Part shown: positions 39,501 to 50,819 of the stretch, piece after piece | Position numbering within the stretch: position 1 is the stretch's first letter | Layout of the letters: each line of letters starts with the position of its first letter | Assembly (NCBI GenBank): GCA_020809705.1 | Contig: CP085834.1 | Location: 4,154,001 to 4,218,000, forward strand | Length of the DNA: 64,000 nt | Direction: 5' to 3' | Source: Calonectria ilicicola | Lineage: Eukaryota > Ascomycota > Sordariomycetes > Hypocreales > Nectriaceae | Notes under the pieces: model-generated | What the model was told of the DNA's origin: nothing | Database searches by the model: none | Seen by the model: only the letters and a program-made list of their open reading frames with translations | Made by a program: the position numbers and the translations under genes

Positions 39501-42500
39501 CTTTTAAGATCTTATAAATATATTCTTTATATTCTTTTTTATTTTTAAAGAAAATAAAAATATTATCTAAGTAATAAATAATAAAGATATTTAAGTATTC
39601 TTATAATATATTAATTATTATTTATTAAAATAATATTAATATATTTATAAATCTAAAAAATATAATTAGATATTTAAATAATCTAAATTTTATTTAAAAA
39701 GTAATTTTCTATTTATATTCTTTTTTAATATAAATAAGATTATATACTTCTTTAAGATCTAATATAATAAAGATATTAGCTTTATAAAAGTAATCCTTTA
39801 TTTTATTAATTAATAGTAATAAAGTATAATCTTTAATAATAATATCATTAAGCTATTAGTAGTCTACAATAAGGTATAATTTCCTGTTTTTCTTAGGCAT
39901 AAATATAATAAAGTAATTAATTTTAAAGTTTAAAATATAAATATATCTTTTTTTAAGTATATTTTAGATATATTTCTTTAAGGTATTAAGCTTAATTTAA
40001 TTAAGATTATAAATAAAATAAAATTAGATATTAGATTTATTTTTAAGGATGATTTTATAATCCTATTAATTAAACTTAAGTAATCTAATATCTAGTTCTT
40101 CTATGAAGAGCTTTTTATAGATTTAGTACTATAGGAATATATTATATAGTCTATTTATTTCTACTTTAGCCTTTATTTCTTTAAAGTTTTTATTAATTTA
40201 TTAGAATTATATTCTAAAATAGATAATTATTTATTATTTTTACCTTTTTTAATTATTTTTATATTTATATTTTATTTCTTTAAATAATAAAGATTCTTTT
40301 TTATTTATATCTTTTACTTAATTAAGGCTAGGAGTTTAAGATCTTTTATTATATTTTATAAAAATATCACTAATTATATTATACTTTTTAGGTATTTATA
40401 TCTAGCTAGTATATTAGTAGATATTAGGATTATATTAGTATAACTATAGGTACTTTAAAACTAGATTATATTATTTAATATTAATAATATTAAAGATTAT
40501 TCTTTGGTTTTTTCCTTTAATAAAGACTTTTAGATAATTAATCTTTTTATTTATAATATTATTATTATAACTAAAAAAGGTTCCTTTTATATTAATAATT
40601 TTATATAGGTTGATTTTTATTATTTATAATAGCTAAAATTTATTAATTACTTAAAAATTTATATAATTTTACTTAGCTTTATTATCTACTATAGTATTAC
40701 ACCACTTCCCTCTAATCCTTACTTTTACTTCTAATTATTATTAGGGTTACTCTTTAGTTATAAAGTATAAAGCTTTTTAAGGAGTTCTTTTAATAATTCT
40801 AGGGGTTATTACTCTAGCTGCTTTTACTACTCTTTTACAAGAGGCTTTATTTATTTTTTGGTTTTATTTGATATTAAGCTATTACTTTATCTATTATATA
40901 GATATTATATTTAGAATCTTAATATTTATTCTAGGGTAGTTTATTATAATTAGAGAACTTAGGCTTATCTAGTTCTAATATAATAAACTAATAGTAAAGA
41001 TTTCTTTTTATTACTTTATATTAATTAAAATATTTTTTATAAGTATAATAAATAATTATATCTTCTACCTTAATAAGGAAGTATACTATATATTATTTTT
41101 ATTTTATATATTAGAAATAATTATAATTATAATAGTTTATTTATAAGATATTCTTATATTCTTTATATATTATATTTAATTTAAGATTATCTTTCTTATA
41201 TTAGATAGGTTAGGGGTTATGGTTTCCTAATTGCTATTTATTTTATATAAGTAGGAAAACTTTATCTCTATTCTATAAGAGTTCCTTAACTTATTAGACT
41301 ATTCTTTTAATACTAGTTGTCTATTTTCTATTTTTATTTTTATTATAAGTATAAGTATTCTATTATATTAGTGCTTTATTAGTATATATATTTAAAATAG
41401 ATGTAAGGATTTCTATCTTCTTGGCTTATTTTAATTATTTATAGGGAAAGTAGGATTAGCCTTTTTACTAGATTAATTATACTTTTTAGATAATTTTATT
41501 AATTTCTTATTATAAGATAAATTTTATTTTATATAATTTATGGTTTTTTATATATTATTTAATTATAGTGGTTAGTTTATATTTCTTAATAATAATAAAA
41601 ATAACTTTTTTTATAATATTTTCTTTTTCTTTTAATATTAAAATCTATTAAATTTTTATAATATTAAATTATTTTTATCCTTCTAATATAAATTTAAATT
41701 AATTTTCTATTTTTAAGAAGTAATATTTAAAGGATTTATATCCTTTCTTTTTATAATTAAAGTAGGTAATCTTACTTTTATTATACCTTTAGATAATACT
41801 AAGTTCTATTGGTCCTAAATAAGTACTATATATAATACTTTATTACTTATTTTAGGTTTTTTCTTTATTTAGGATATATAGGTTTTTATTATTTTAAATA
41901 TATTTTTTATATTAATTAAATTATCTTTTATTAATTTTAATAGTACTTTTAATATATTTTAAGAGTTTTTTAGCTAGTTTTCTTTATAGATTTTATTTTT
42001 AATTTTACTTTTTAGGTCTTTATAATAAAGTTTTATTAATATATTATTATTTTAAACTATTTATACTATAATTCTTTTAAACTTAGCTAAATATTAATTA
42101 TAAGATTTTATTTATTTAAATTTATATAATTAATTTATAATTTATTATTTTATATTAATTATATTAAAATTATCTTTAATAATAATTTTAAAATATTCTT
42201 AATCTCTAAAAATCTTTTAAATCTTTTCATTTTAATTAACATTATCCTTATTTTCTAGATAATCTCTTATAATAAGTTCAAACTATACTCCTATATCCCC
42301 TTGGAGGAGGGTTTTAGTATATAGTACCTAGGCTTTAAGAGTTATAAATTATATTAAAAAAAGCAAAAGTATTCCTTTATTTAAGTAAGAAAGGAGACTA
42401 TATTAGCAGCCTTTCCTAGAAAAGGCTTTAAAACCAAGGGTCTTAGAATTTCATTAATATTTTTACCTTTATTTCCTTTAACTATAGTAATTCTAGCTTT

Positions 42501-42667
42501 TTTTACTTTAAATTATACTTATATATTTATAAGTTTCTTCTTAATTTACTATAATTCTATAATTAATTTAATATTATTAGAAGAAGTAATAATAATAAAG
42601 TTCTTTTTAAATATTATTATTATTTAATTATTAATATAAATAATTAATTAAATAAAAGCTTTTAATA

Positions 42668-43066
42668 TATAATAATTTAATTAATTCCTAATTTAATAAA
42701 TTAATTAAAATAAAAAATTTATTATTAATAGAATAATTAAATATATTATAATAAATAAAGTAATAAAAGTATTATATTAAATAATAATTAATTACAATTA
42801 AAGTAACCAAATTATATTAAAAATTAATTAATTCCTTTCTTTATAGTAAGATCTAATCTATCTATATACTATTATATCTAAGGTTCTGTTATTATAATGG
42901 TTAAATGGAGTTGGTTTAATAATGTTTGTTGTGATCTTTGGTAATATTAAATAGGGGCTGTTTGACTTTGCTTTTATTGGTTGGTTATGTGGGTTTAGGG
43001 TAGTTTTGTTATGATTGGTTGGGGTTCTGCCTGTGCTCACCGCCTTTGGGTGTTTGGGTTATAACA
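42668..43066 (-). repeat. Right LTR of E2
   Basis: The left half is fully RIPped. The outer 175 bases keep G but are C-poor on the + strand, showing one-strand C-to-T damage, and the last 35 bases look intact. Confidence 0.9.
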
Positions 43067-44893
43067 ATATACTTAATAATAATTATATATATTAATTATA
43101 ATATTTTCTCTACCTATAGAACTATTTAAAAGGAGTAGATTACTAGTATCTTTTAAATATTATATCTTAATAAATACTTTTTAAATCTTTTAAAGTATTC
43201 TTTAATAATTAATTAAAAATAAAGTTAATTAATATACCTTATATAAAGCTAATATAGTTCTATTATAGCTTTTTAATATAAGTATAGTTATATCTAGGGC
43301 TAGCTTTAAATCTAATCTTTATACTAATTATTAGCTAATAAGATCTATTTATATATAAATATCTATATCTATCTAAACTTCTTCTTTTTTATAAATATTA
43401 AATATTAATACTTTTCCTTAAATAATCTATTCTAAAAATAAAAGTTTCTTATATATAATAACTTTATATATTAAGTTTATATCTACTTATTTTCTAATAA
43501 ATCTATTTTAATAAAATTATTATTAATAATTTAAACTTTAATAACTTTAAAAAGTATACTATCCTTTTATTATAATAAATAATAAAAAAAATATAATCTT
43601 TTTTATTATAAATATAATAAATTAAAAATTAAATATAATTAAAATTAATAATTTTCTTTATATTATTAAAAGTAATAGAAGAAATAGATTTAATATTATT
43701 TTTTAAAGAGATTAGTTTAGATATACCTTCTTAGCTTTTACCTTTACCTTAGCCTTTATTTTAATCTTTATAATTACTAGAATATTACTTTTAAAAGCCT
43801 TTTTATTAATTAAGAAATAATCTTTTAATACTATTACTCTTTTATATTTTTTAATTATTTTAATAAAGATAAATTTAAAATTATTTAACTTTATTAATTA
43901 CTTTATAAAATTTCTTAAGCTTTATTTTTTATTTTAATATTTCTACTTTTAACTTAAATTATAATCTAAAATAATATTAATAAACTAAGATAATATTATT
44001 CTTTAGGCTTTTAATACTTAATATAATATATAAGACTATTTATATAATAAAATGCTATTATAATATATAATCCTTCTTCTACTTTAAAAATAATAATTTA
44101 TTATAAAGCTAGCACTTATATAAATTTAAATTAATATATATCTTATATATAAAGGTAAGAAAGTCTTCCTATAAAGGGTCTTAGCTAATAAGCCTCCTAA
44201 TATAATTATATTATTATATTTGTAAAGGGTATAAGAACTTAATTATAGCTTACTTTATATATTGTATAGTAGAACTATCTAGCTATAAGTTATTACTAGC
44301 TTTAATAATATAGATCTAATTATTAACTTAAATATTTAATATATCTTTATTAAGCCTCTTATAATTATATAATAGAGGTTTCTTATAGTTCTTCCTTAGA
44401 TCTATATTAGGCTATATAGTTAATTAGTATAATATATTTATTTAGAATTATTACTATTAAATCTAAAGTTACTATTATTATATTTAAAATTATTTTTATT
44501 ATTAAATTATTATAATTATAAAATCTTTTATAAATATTATAATTTTCTTTATATTATATAAGATTTATATTATAAATAATAATAATATTTACTTTTTAAT
44601 ATTCTTTAAATTTTAAAATTTTTATTTCTTTAATTTTATAATTAAAATACTTTTAAAAATTAAAATAAAAAATATATTTAAATTTTTTAAAATTTTATTT
44701 TTTAAATAAATTCTTTTTAAAGTTTTTATTTATACTTTTAATTATATATAATCTATATTTATAATTTTTACTTATTATAATAAATCCTTATTAACTTAAA
44801 AAATAATAATATAATATTAACCCTTTTTAAACTTCTAATAACTCTACCTATTATATAATATATTAATCTCCTAAAAAAAAGAAATTAAAAAAT

Positions 44894-45108
44894 TATAATA
44901 AACTAAATTTATAATTAAAATAAAATATAAATAAAACTATAATAAACCTCTATTCTTATTACCAAAACTTCAACTTAATAAACTATAGAACCATTCACCT
45001 ACGCTCACTATATAATACTGTTGTAGGCGTCCTTGCCCTATAGCGTCTTGCGCTAGTACACATTCGGTATGCGTGCTTGATTGGTCCTCTTGGTCCCACA
45101 TCTTTACA
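44894..45108 (-). repeat. Right LTR of A
   Basis: The inner (left) half has lost G but keeps C. The outer 100 bases, ending CCCACATCTTTACA, are nearly unmutated. Confidence 0.9.
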
Positions 45109-45480
45109 CTAGGCATACAAAGTAGCTAGTTATACTTAGTTAAAACCGTAACTGGGCTATCGGACGCCTAGGCAGGTAATATAGTTATCAAGAGACCTTA
45201 GCATTAAGGCCTCTTCACTGGCTTTTAATCAATAGCTAATTAATTAATATTACCTTTAATAATTAGGCGGCCGTGGTAGTAGCAGCTATATTCATATGCT
45301 CTTAACGCAACTTTTAATGGCTAAACTATTACCAAATCCAAATAGACATATATAAATAAAATTCATAAAACATCCTACCACCAATAAGAAAAATAAGAGC
45401 TAGTATTATTTTAGGGCCAAAGTCCAAGCAAAGGGGAAGAAAATAAACATTTAAGGGCCGATTTTTGAGATTTTTCCGGT
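45109..45480. other. Host remnant right of element A
   Basis: This is the continuation of the sequence left of 32424, separated by insertion of A. It would be the far upstream region of the NLR relic. Mixed composition, no frame. Nothing further is identifiable. Confidence 0.45.
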
Positions 45481-45736
45481 CCAAGAGAGAGCCAAGAATT
45501 GCTTACTAATCGGGTAACTTTTAATCCAGCCAATGGGAAGGTCAGTGACAGGGATCAGGGATGTAGGTCTTCATTTTTTTGAGTGTGAATTTTTGGAAGG
45601 ATTAAGACCATCTTTCGTGACCGAAAGACAAACCCTTGCTTGTGCTTGCTTGAACGAGCCTTTACTTTACTTGCTTGTTACGTAATCAAGTAATGTCAAG
45701 CAAACAAGTCAAGTAACTTGGTTGTTGGACACACTG
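45481..45736 (-). mobile_element. End of a second hAT-type element
   Basis: On the - strand the sequence begins CAGTGTGTCCAACAACC at 45736, followed by sub-terminal motifs (GTTACTTGACTTG, TTGCTTGACATTACTTG, GCAAGTAAAGTAAAGG). These closely resemble the left end of the hAT element at 25867, so this is the terminal repeat of the same or a sister family. No transposase frame and no opposite end were found, so it may be a truncated copy or a short non-autonomous one. The inner limit is approximate. Confidence 0.65.
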
Positions 45737-47028
45737 GAGGAGACTGGTCTTGCCTGTGATGGTGTTGGACTCTCAATGCCGCATACAGGCATTCGACGCT
45801 CTCTCGCTAACTGTGCCGTCCGTCTTGTCGATCGTCTTTGGCGAGAGCTCCGAGCACCGGCGGGGGCAATGCGAGCCGAGGCGTGAGGGGATCGAGACAC
45901 CCTGCGACGCTTGCGACAATGCAGTTCTTCGGAATCGTCTCCAGAATCATGTCCCTGAGCATCTGCCAGCGAAGGACAGTACTCCTCGTCATGAACGCAT
46001 TCTGGAACGTCAAGACCATCTTCACTGTCAGAACCTTCAGTGTCTGCGTCGCTGTCCTTATCTTGTACCGTCGTATGTGTAAGTGGGGATGTGCGACGAA
46101 AACGGCGCCGGTAGAGCCCCTCACGGAACGGAGGAGACATTCGAGCTCCGGGTAGCGATCCATATTCAGCCTCCGAGGAGTCGGGCTCAGTATCGCTGGG
46201 CGAGCAGCTCCCGTGGTCTTGGTCTTGGTCTGGTCGTGATTCAGGCAACAGCCTCAGTCCAGGAGATGAACTGCGGGCTGCAGGAGTGGCATCATCGCGC
46301 TCGGCGCTCGGGCACACTTCGCTGTCGTGTAGCGGCGTCTGAGCCATCACCTCGGGGGTGGCGGCAATGGGACCGTATGTGCGCTCCGAAGGGGTCGCAT
46401 CGATCATCACGTCGGGCTCGCGGGTGGCTCCAGTGGCTTTGGTGACAAGCTCTCCGTCTGATGCACCCAGGCACGACTGGATTTCGGGGCCAATTGACGA
46501 GATGTCAGAGTCAGTATTTGCACCAGCCGTTGTGTCTCCAGTGGGTGTGCAAGTCGTCGAGCGGAGGGCTTGCTGGTTCGACCCGGGATCAGTGGAGAAG
46601 TCCATCTGTGATTCGTGTGACAAGATTCGGACGCCCTCCACTCGAGCTGGAGATAAAACTGGCGTAGCACCCATACGGACGGCAGCATCAGACTCAGTCT
46701 CACTGTGTTTGGTGCACATGCTATCTATTTTTGGAGTCAGGTCACACACCAGAAATAGCCGCAGTGTCAAGAACTTACCCAAATGATCTACGACGCTAGC
46801 CGTCGTAGGTGTTGTGTAGACTGATTGCGACCTGTTGAGATCATGATCCTCAACGTCGTCCTCATCTTCTGTATCAGAGGAGTCATCATCGGAGACCCAT
46901 ATGGCATTGTCCGTGGATTCTCCTGAAGCCGACGGGGCTCGCTCATCGCGTAGGGCAACTTGATGGCCAGGGAAAGTGAAGTTGTGCAGCGAATCCTGCT
47001 GCTCAGCATCAGAGATTGTCGACACCAT
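45709..47028 (-). CDS. Ser/Asp/Glu-rich protein of unknown function, 3' end replaced by hAT end
   Basis: A long open frame of normal GC content that I do not recognise. It may start at ATG 47026-47028, because a plausible intron acceptor (TTTGCAG) lies just upstream; the open frame itself reaches 47091 and there may be earlier exons. A 54-nt segment (46725-46778) has the donor GTAAGT, a CTGAC branch and a TAG acceptor. It is in frame, so splicing would remove 18 residues. The protein is low-complexity: an acidic DDDSSDTEDEDD block near the start, many Ser/Pro/Thr, and a basic Arg-rich C-terminal region resembling a nuclear signal (RKRRRVSRS). The last eight or so residues and the stop come from the hAT terminal repeat, so the natural C-terminus is missing. 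Possibly nuclear; function unknown. Confidence 0.6.
   Translation of the reverse strand: MVSTISDAEQQDSLHNFTFPGHQVALRDERAPSASGESTDNAIWVSDDDSSDTEDEDDVEDHDLNRSQSVYTTPTTASVVDHLGKFLTLRLFLVCDLTPKIDSMCTKHSETESDAAVRMGATPVLSPARVEGVRILSHESQMDFSTDPGSNQQALRSTTCTPTGDTTAGANTDSDISSIGPEIQSCLGASDGELVTKATGATREPDVMIDATPSERTYGPIAATPEVMAQTPLHDSEVCPSAERDDATPAARSSSPGLRLLPESRPDQDQDHGSCSPSDTEPDSSEAEYGSLPGARMSPPFREGLYRRRFRRTSPLTHTTVQDKDSDADTEGSDSEDGLDVPECVHDEEYCPSLADAQGHDSGDDSEELHCRKRRRVSRSPHASARIAPAGARSSRQRRSTRRTAQLARERRMPVCGIESPTPSQARPVSSSVSNNQVT
46725..46778 (-). other. Candidate in-frame intron (54 nt)
   Basis: GTAAGT donor, CTGAC branch-like motif, AAATAG acceptor. The encoded 18 residues are hydrophobic (LTLRLFLVC), unlike the polar protein around them, which supports splicing. 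Confidence 0.65.
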
Positions 47029-47619
47029 GCTGAAAAGTCTGCAAAGTTGCAAGTCAAGGGGAGAACGGAATTGCTCTAGCAGCAGGAACAAGTGAAGGAC
47101 GAGCGGACATTGTCTGCCTTAGATGCTTGAAAGCAAGTCGCAGAAACCCCGTGGCCGGGTGCCGTCCGGCTTGACTGCTTCCTGCTGCCTCCCATTTGCT
47201 CTCCGAGACCAGGGCGACTCTGATGGAGGAGGCAGACACGTAATCTCTTCTTTTGTTCCAATCACTTCACTGCCGGGCCATACCAGCTGGCTAGATGATT
47301 CCATCCTCACATCATCTTCTCGCACGCCATCAGCGATCCACACAACTAGCTGGCAAGGCAGAGTTCTCGGAGATGCCAATTGAGGCAGGTGCTGATGGCT
47401 GTTGCACCATTCAAACGTGAAGATTCATCTCCAGCAGATCAGACAACGTCAGATACGAAGTTCCCAGCAGCATTAGCTCTTCCGCCTGGCCGTGAGGGAG
47501 CTCAATGGCGTGCCGACGCTTCTTGGTCGCCCATCCGCGAACTTCTTGAACCACTCAGAGGACTCGAGAGCTCTGGGTGCCGTCATCAACACTTCATGAT
47601 CTTGCAACGCTAATGCAAC
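47029..47619. other. Region between the two divergent host genes
   Basis: GC-normal sequence between the Ser/Asp-rich gene (-) and the kinase relic (+). Frames of 60-90 codons exist on both strands. A - strand frame at 47379-47119 looks more protein-like than the rest and could be an upstream exon of the Ser/Asp-rich gene, but I found no convincing donor site. Confidence 0.4.
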
Positions 47620-48235
47620 CGAGGCTGACAGGCGTGCAACACCAAGAACTGGCCGGGATATAAGGTAGGAGAGCAGATTGGGCAGGGTGGGTTTGGCGTT
47701 GTTTACGAAGGCATCAAGCTGTCAGAAGGGAGACAGGTGGCTATAAAATTTGTGAGTAGCGTCCTATTGTGCCATTACTTGAATCTTAGCGTCTTAGTCT
47801 GATGCTGCTGTATGTAGGAACTATGGAAGTCTGATGTGCCCTAGTTTTGGGATGAGTATTGGATGTATAAGGCGCTTGTAGGCTGTGGTAGGGATCACCG
47901 GTTCTTTATGGAAGAATCCTAGGCTAATGATGCTGATAGATAGGATTTCTAATGTTTACTATTTTAGCTAGTATCTCCTTTATAATATCCTTATTATGGA
48001 CCTATTGGGACCTAACCTAGAGGATTTATTTAATAATTATAAGTGAAAGTTTATACTTTAGATTGTGGTTATAATGGGAAAGTAGATAGTATATAGTACT
48101 ATATATTCTTGCCCTACTTACTAATACTTTCTTAGTGTTTTTAGATATTTAGATTGAAATTATTATATAAGAAAGGGTTTATTTATTGTGATATTAAGCT
48201 AGAAAACTTCCTAATTAGAGGATCTAATATGATAG
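47620..48235 (+). pseudogene. Casein-kinase-1-like protein kinase pseudogene
   Basis: The N-lobe is well kept: IGQGGFGVVYEG (glycine loop, about 47668-47703) and VAIKF (Lys of subdomain II), followed by an intron starting GTGAGT at 47752. The next exon begins with KSDVP..DEYWMYK, as in CK1. The CK1 signature MDLLGPNLEDLF lies at about 47995-48030. The catalytic loop (about 48172-48215) reads YCDIKLENFLI where the family has Y-R-D-I-K-P-x-N. Stops (mostly TAG/TGA at Trp or Gln positions) and frame breaks occur after the first exon. The sequence stops matching at 48235, where a possible LTR begins, so the C-lobe is missing. CK1 enzymes are Ser/Thr kinases; this copy is dead. Confidence 0.8.
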
Positions 48236-48507
48236 TGTTGGAACGTTGAATTCGAATAAAGGGATTACCTTCATTGCTTTTGCCGGCCCGGAGGCCGGCC
48301 TAGCTATTTCCCCGTGTATCAGAACTTCCTTTTTCCTTTGCATAAGACATCATCTGATCAGTGTGTGGCTGTGTGGCGCTGTGGCGCTGTGTCGCTCAAG
48401 GTCTATTAGGGCCTGCTAGTATAATTGCCTTCTTATTAACCTTTCGTTTCTTTTTCCTGAGTAATAGCGAGGAAGAGACAGATTATACTAATTATAGGAT
48501 TATAATA
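48236..48507 (+). mobile_element. Possible solo LTR in the kinase pseudogene
   Basis: It begins TGTTGGAACG, the start typical of Copia LTRs. If it ends at TTATAATA (48507, with CA changed to TA), 4-bp ATAG copies flank it (48232-48235 and 48508-48511). It contains a GC-rich inverted repeat CCGGCC..GGCCGG near 48284-48300. A second LTR was not found. A 74-codon frame at 48361-48585 lies across it and is not likely to be coding. Confidence 0.4.
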
Positions 48508-49599
48508 ATAGTAAAATATTATGATTATAATTTCTTAACTGCTTTAGCTAGAGCTAGGGTAATTAATTTTAATTTGGAAGTATAATATGTAAATCTAATC
48601 TCTAATTATATTAAAATATTGAATACTTTCTAGTTTATCCCTTAATATATATATTATAAAAAGCATTAGAACTTAAGTTTATTTTGCTATTATAGACCTT
48701 ATTAAGATAAAGCTATTAGAGAAAATTTATAATATGAAAACTATCTATATTATAGCTCTTAGCTTAGTTAGTTATTAGAAAATTTAATATACATGAATTA
48801 TAAGAGACTATAGAATTCAGAACTATATAATATATATAATCTATGCTAATAGGAAGCTACTATTAAATGCATAAAGTATTCAATGCATTAACTTTTTAAT
48901 AATAAATATTCAATTTATACACTTTATTTATAACCATTTATAGGTAGTCTACATACTCTTTATAATAACTGCCATTCAGAAGCCCCGATGGAAGTAGATT
49001 ATATATCAACTTCAATAGTAAATCAAACCCTTAAAGAGCAGCCTTTATAAACAATATAAGCAACACCCTTATAATGCCTAATATTAACTAATATAAATCC
49101 AAATTAGCATATCCTCACTAAATTATATTATTTCTTCTAATTTTATACCTAGATCTTGTAAGCTAGACATATCTCTACCTTCAACAGAATGGAACTAATG
49201 TTCTATTTTTAATAACTTTATTATTAATTACTTAAGATAGATTGCTATTAACTATATAATAATTATATCTTTCTTGCTTTAAAGTATAACTATTTTATTA
49301 ATCTTGATTTACTTATTATACATTCTGCTCTATGCCTCTCTTATTAACTAAGAAAATGGGCTAGTGTTGCTTAAATAGAAAAAGAAAGCTTTAATATTGC
49401 TACTATATTTATTCACTTTCTAGTAATAGTTTAATTATATTAACTTACTTATATCTACCTTAAGTTATTAAATTAATAATCTTTTCTTATTTTTTATTTT
49501 TAGAATTATTAAAAGTTTTATTTATTTTTAGCTATTTATAGATATTATTATAATTGACTATATTTATTATAAATTTTTAGACTTATTATTAAGCGAATA
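48508..49599. other. RIPped AT-rich segment
   Basis: No recognisable coding sequence. It may contain the remainder of the kinase relic on the left and the 5' part of Helitron H2 on the right. Confidence 0.5.
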
Positions 49600-50819
49600 T
49601 AATATATATTGGTTTCTATTTAATAAGATTATATAGAAAAATATAATAAATTTAAGAAATATGCTACTAGAAGTTATAGAAAAGGTCTAATAGCTTCTTA
49701 AGAATTATAACCCTTATATTAGAATTATATAATATATAATAATTGCTATTTAATCTAATATAATATCTATTGCTATTAAACTAAGAGATTTCCTAATTAA
49801 TAATAAGATTATTATAATTATTAATATTTAAAACCTTAGTAAGATAAATCTTTATAAAATTCTTTTTTTCTTTATAAAAAATAAAATTAATTTATTAATA
49901 TTCTTTTATAATATTATAAGCCTTTTTAATATCTACTATTATTTCCATATAGTACCCTAAGCTAAGGAATATCTAATCTACACACTCTTAATAAATTATT
50001 ATACTAAATAAATAATAATAAATAATTAAAAACTAATAATATTTATAATCTTATTTAACTTTAATAATATTATAATATAATTCTTAAAGAATCCTAATTT
50101 TATTAATTTAATTAATTTACTTTAAAATATATAATAAATATATTTTCATATATTAAAGATATTAGATTATAATATTTAAAAATAAACCATCTAATTCAAG
50201 CATCTAGTCTTAATCTAAATAATATTAATTTTAATATTAATAGACTATAATACACCTTACTATCAAACTTTTTAGGCTCTTATACCTAGATATCTAGCCA
50301 AGTAACTAACACTCTTACACTTATATAAGAATTTAGAAAACTAATATTCTTTATAATTATAATTATAAACCCTTAATAGCTAGAAATTATATTCTAATTA
50401 CAACCAAATTAGTACTTTATAGAAGCTATAATAGTTATCTATAGAGCATTTTATATATAACTCTAATCCTTTAAGAGCTTTATAAAAAACCACTTTAGAT
50501 AAGCTATATATACAATCAACATTATTAAGTTCCAAAAGCGCAGCTTGCTATATATATATATGCTTCTTAAGGTAAGTAATATATTAATTTATTAATAATT
50601 ATATATAAAATATAAGATCGATTACTAATTATATTCTAGGTGTTTCCAGAACCAACTATAGAAGCCCTTAATTTAATTATATCTATAGAATTACCTTACT
50701 TAACTACAGATATATCTCTATACAAAATGATACTATATACAAATATCTATAACTACAATCACCTAAACAATATAAGGTTATATTATAATAAAGATGGACA
50801 TTATAGATTTGGTTTTCCT
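49600..50819 (+). pseudogene. Helitron H2 Rep, N-terminal part, RIP-inactivated
   Basis: This is a different Helitron family from H1. Through stops and at least one frame break the + strand shows the Helitron order: an N-terminal region from about 49600, PRYLAK (about 50290), an INP..LEI block (about 50340-50400), then FQKRSLLYIYMLL at 50530-50565. The last is the HUH motif with both His codons changed to Tyr (CAT to TAT), and Pro before it to Leu. After a predicted 68-nt intron the frame continues with PEPTIEALNLIISIELP and ends at DGHYRFGFP, where element C is inserted. The reading continues in phase at 63792. The paired His-to-Tyr loss matches H1 exactly and is a strong sign of RIP. Confidence 0.82.
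50572..50639 (+). other. Predicted intron in Helitron H2 Rep
   Basis: Donor GTAAGT, branch-like TACTAAT 14-20 bases before the acceptor TTCTAG, 68 nt. Both flanking exons match the Helitron Rep in the same frame, while reading through gives stops. Confidence 0.75.

Larger units (their letters stand above)
36174..43066 (-). mobile_element. Ty3/Gypsy LTR retrotransposon E2, nested in A
   Basis: LTRs of 399 bp (36174-36572 and 42668-43066) are flanked by a perfect ATATA duplication (36169-36173 and 43067-43071), which falls within element A. Total length is 6893 bp. Pol is on the - strand: the reverse-transcriptase active site near 39560-39575 reads YLDN, and an integrase core at about 38290-38150 closely matches that of E1. 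The LTR end GACCAGACCGTTACA (reverse strand) is shared with E1, whereas the other LTR end differs, so E2 is a related but separate family. All coding frames are broken. Confidence 0.92.
32424..45108 (-). mobile_element. Ty3/Gypsy LTR retrotransposon A, RIPped, split by E2
   Basis: LTRs of 215 bp each (32424-32638 and 44894-45108) are flanked by a perfect CTAGG duplication (32419-32423 and 45109-45113). Without the nested E2 and its target copy the element is about 5.79 kb. On the - strand a gag CCHC zinc knuckle degraded to Tyr/Asn (about 44340-44400) comes first. Reverse transcriptase follows (about 35800-35200, with the active site at 35421-35452 reading YLNN), and the remaining pol lies towards 33000. 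Copy B (57326-63116) is the same family and can be aligned to it end to end. It is inserted upstream of the NLR relic. Confidence 0.92.

Noticed and set aside
42858..43040. 60-codon - strand frame
   Set aside because: It lies inside the one-strand RIPped LTR of E2; the open frame results from loss of C on the + strand.
25867..45736. One giant hAT transposon bounded by the two inverted ends
   Set aside because: The 8-bp flanks do not match and the left element contains its own transposase and sub-terminal motifs near 28400.
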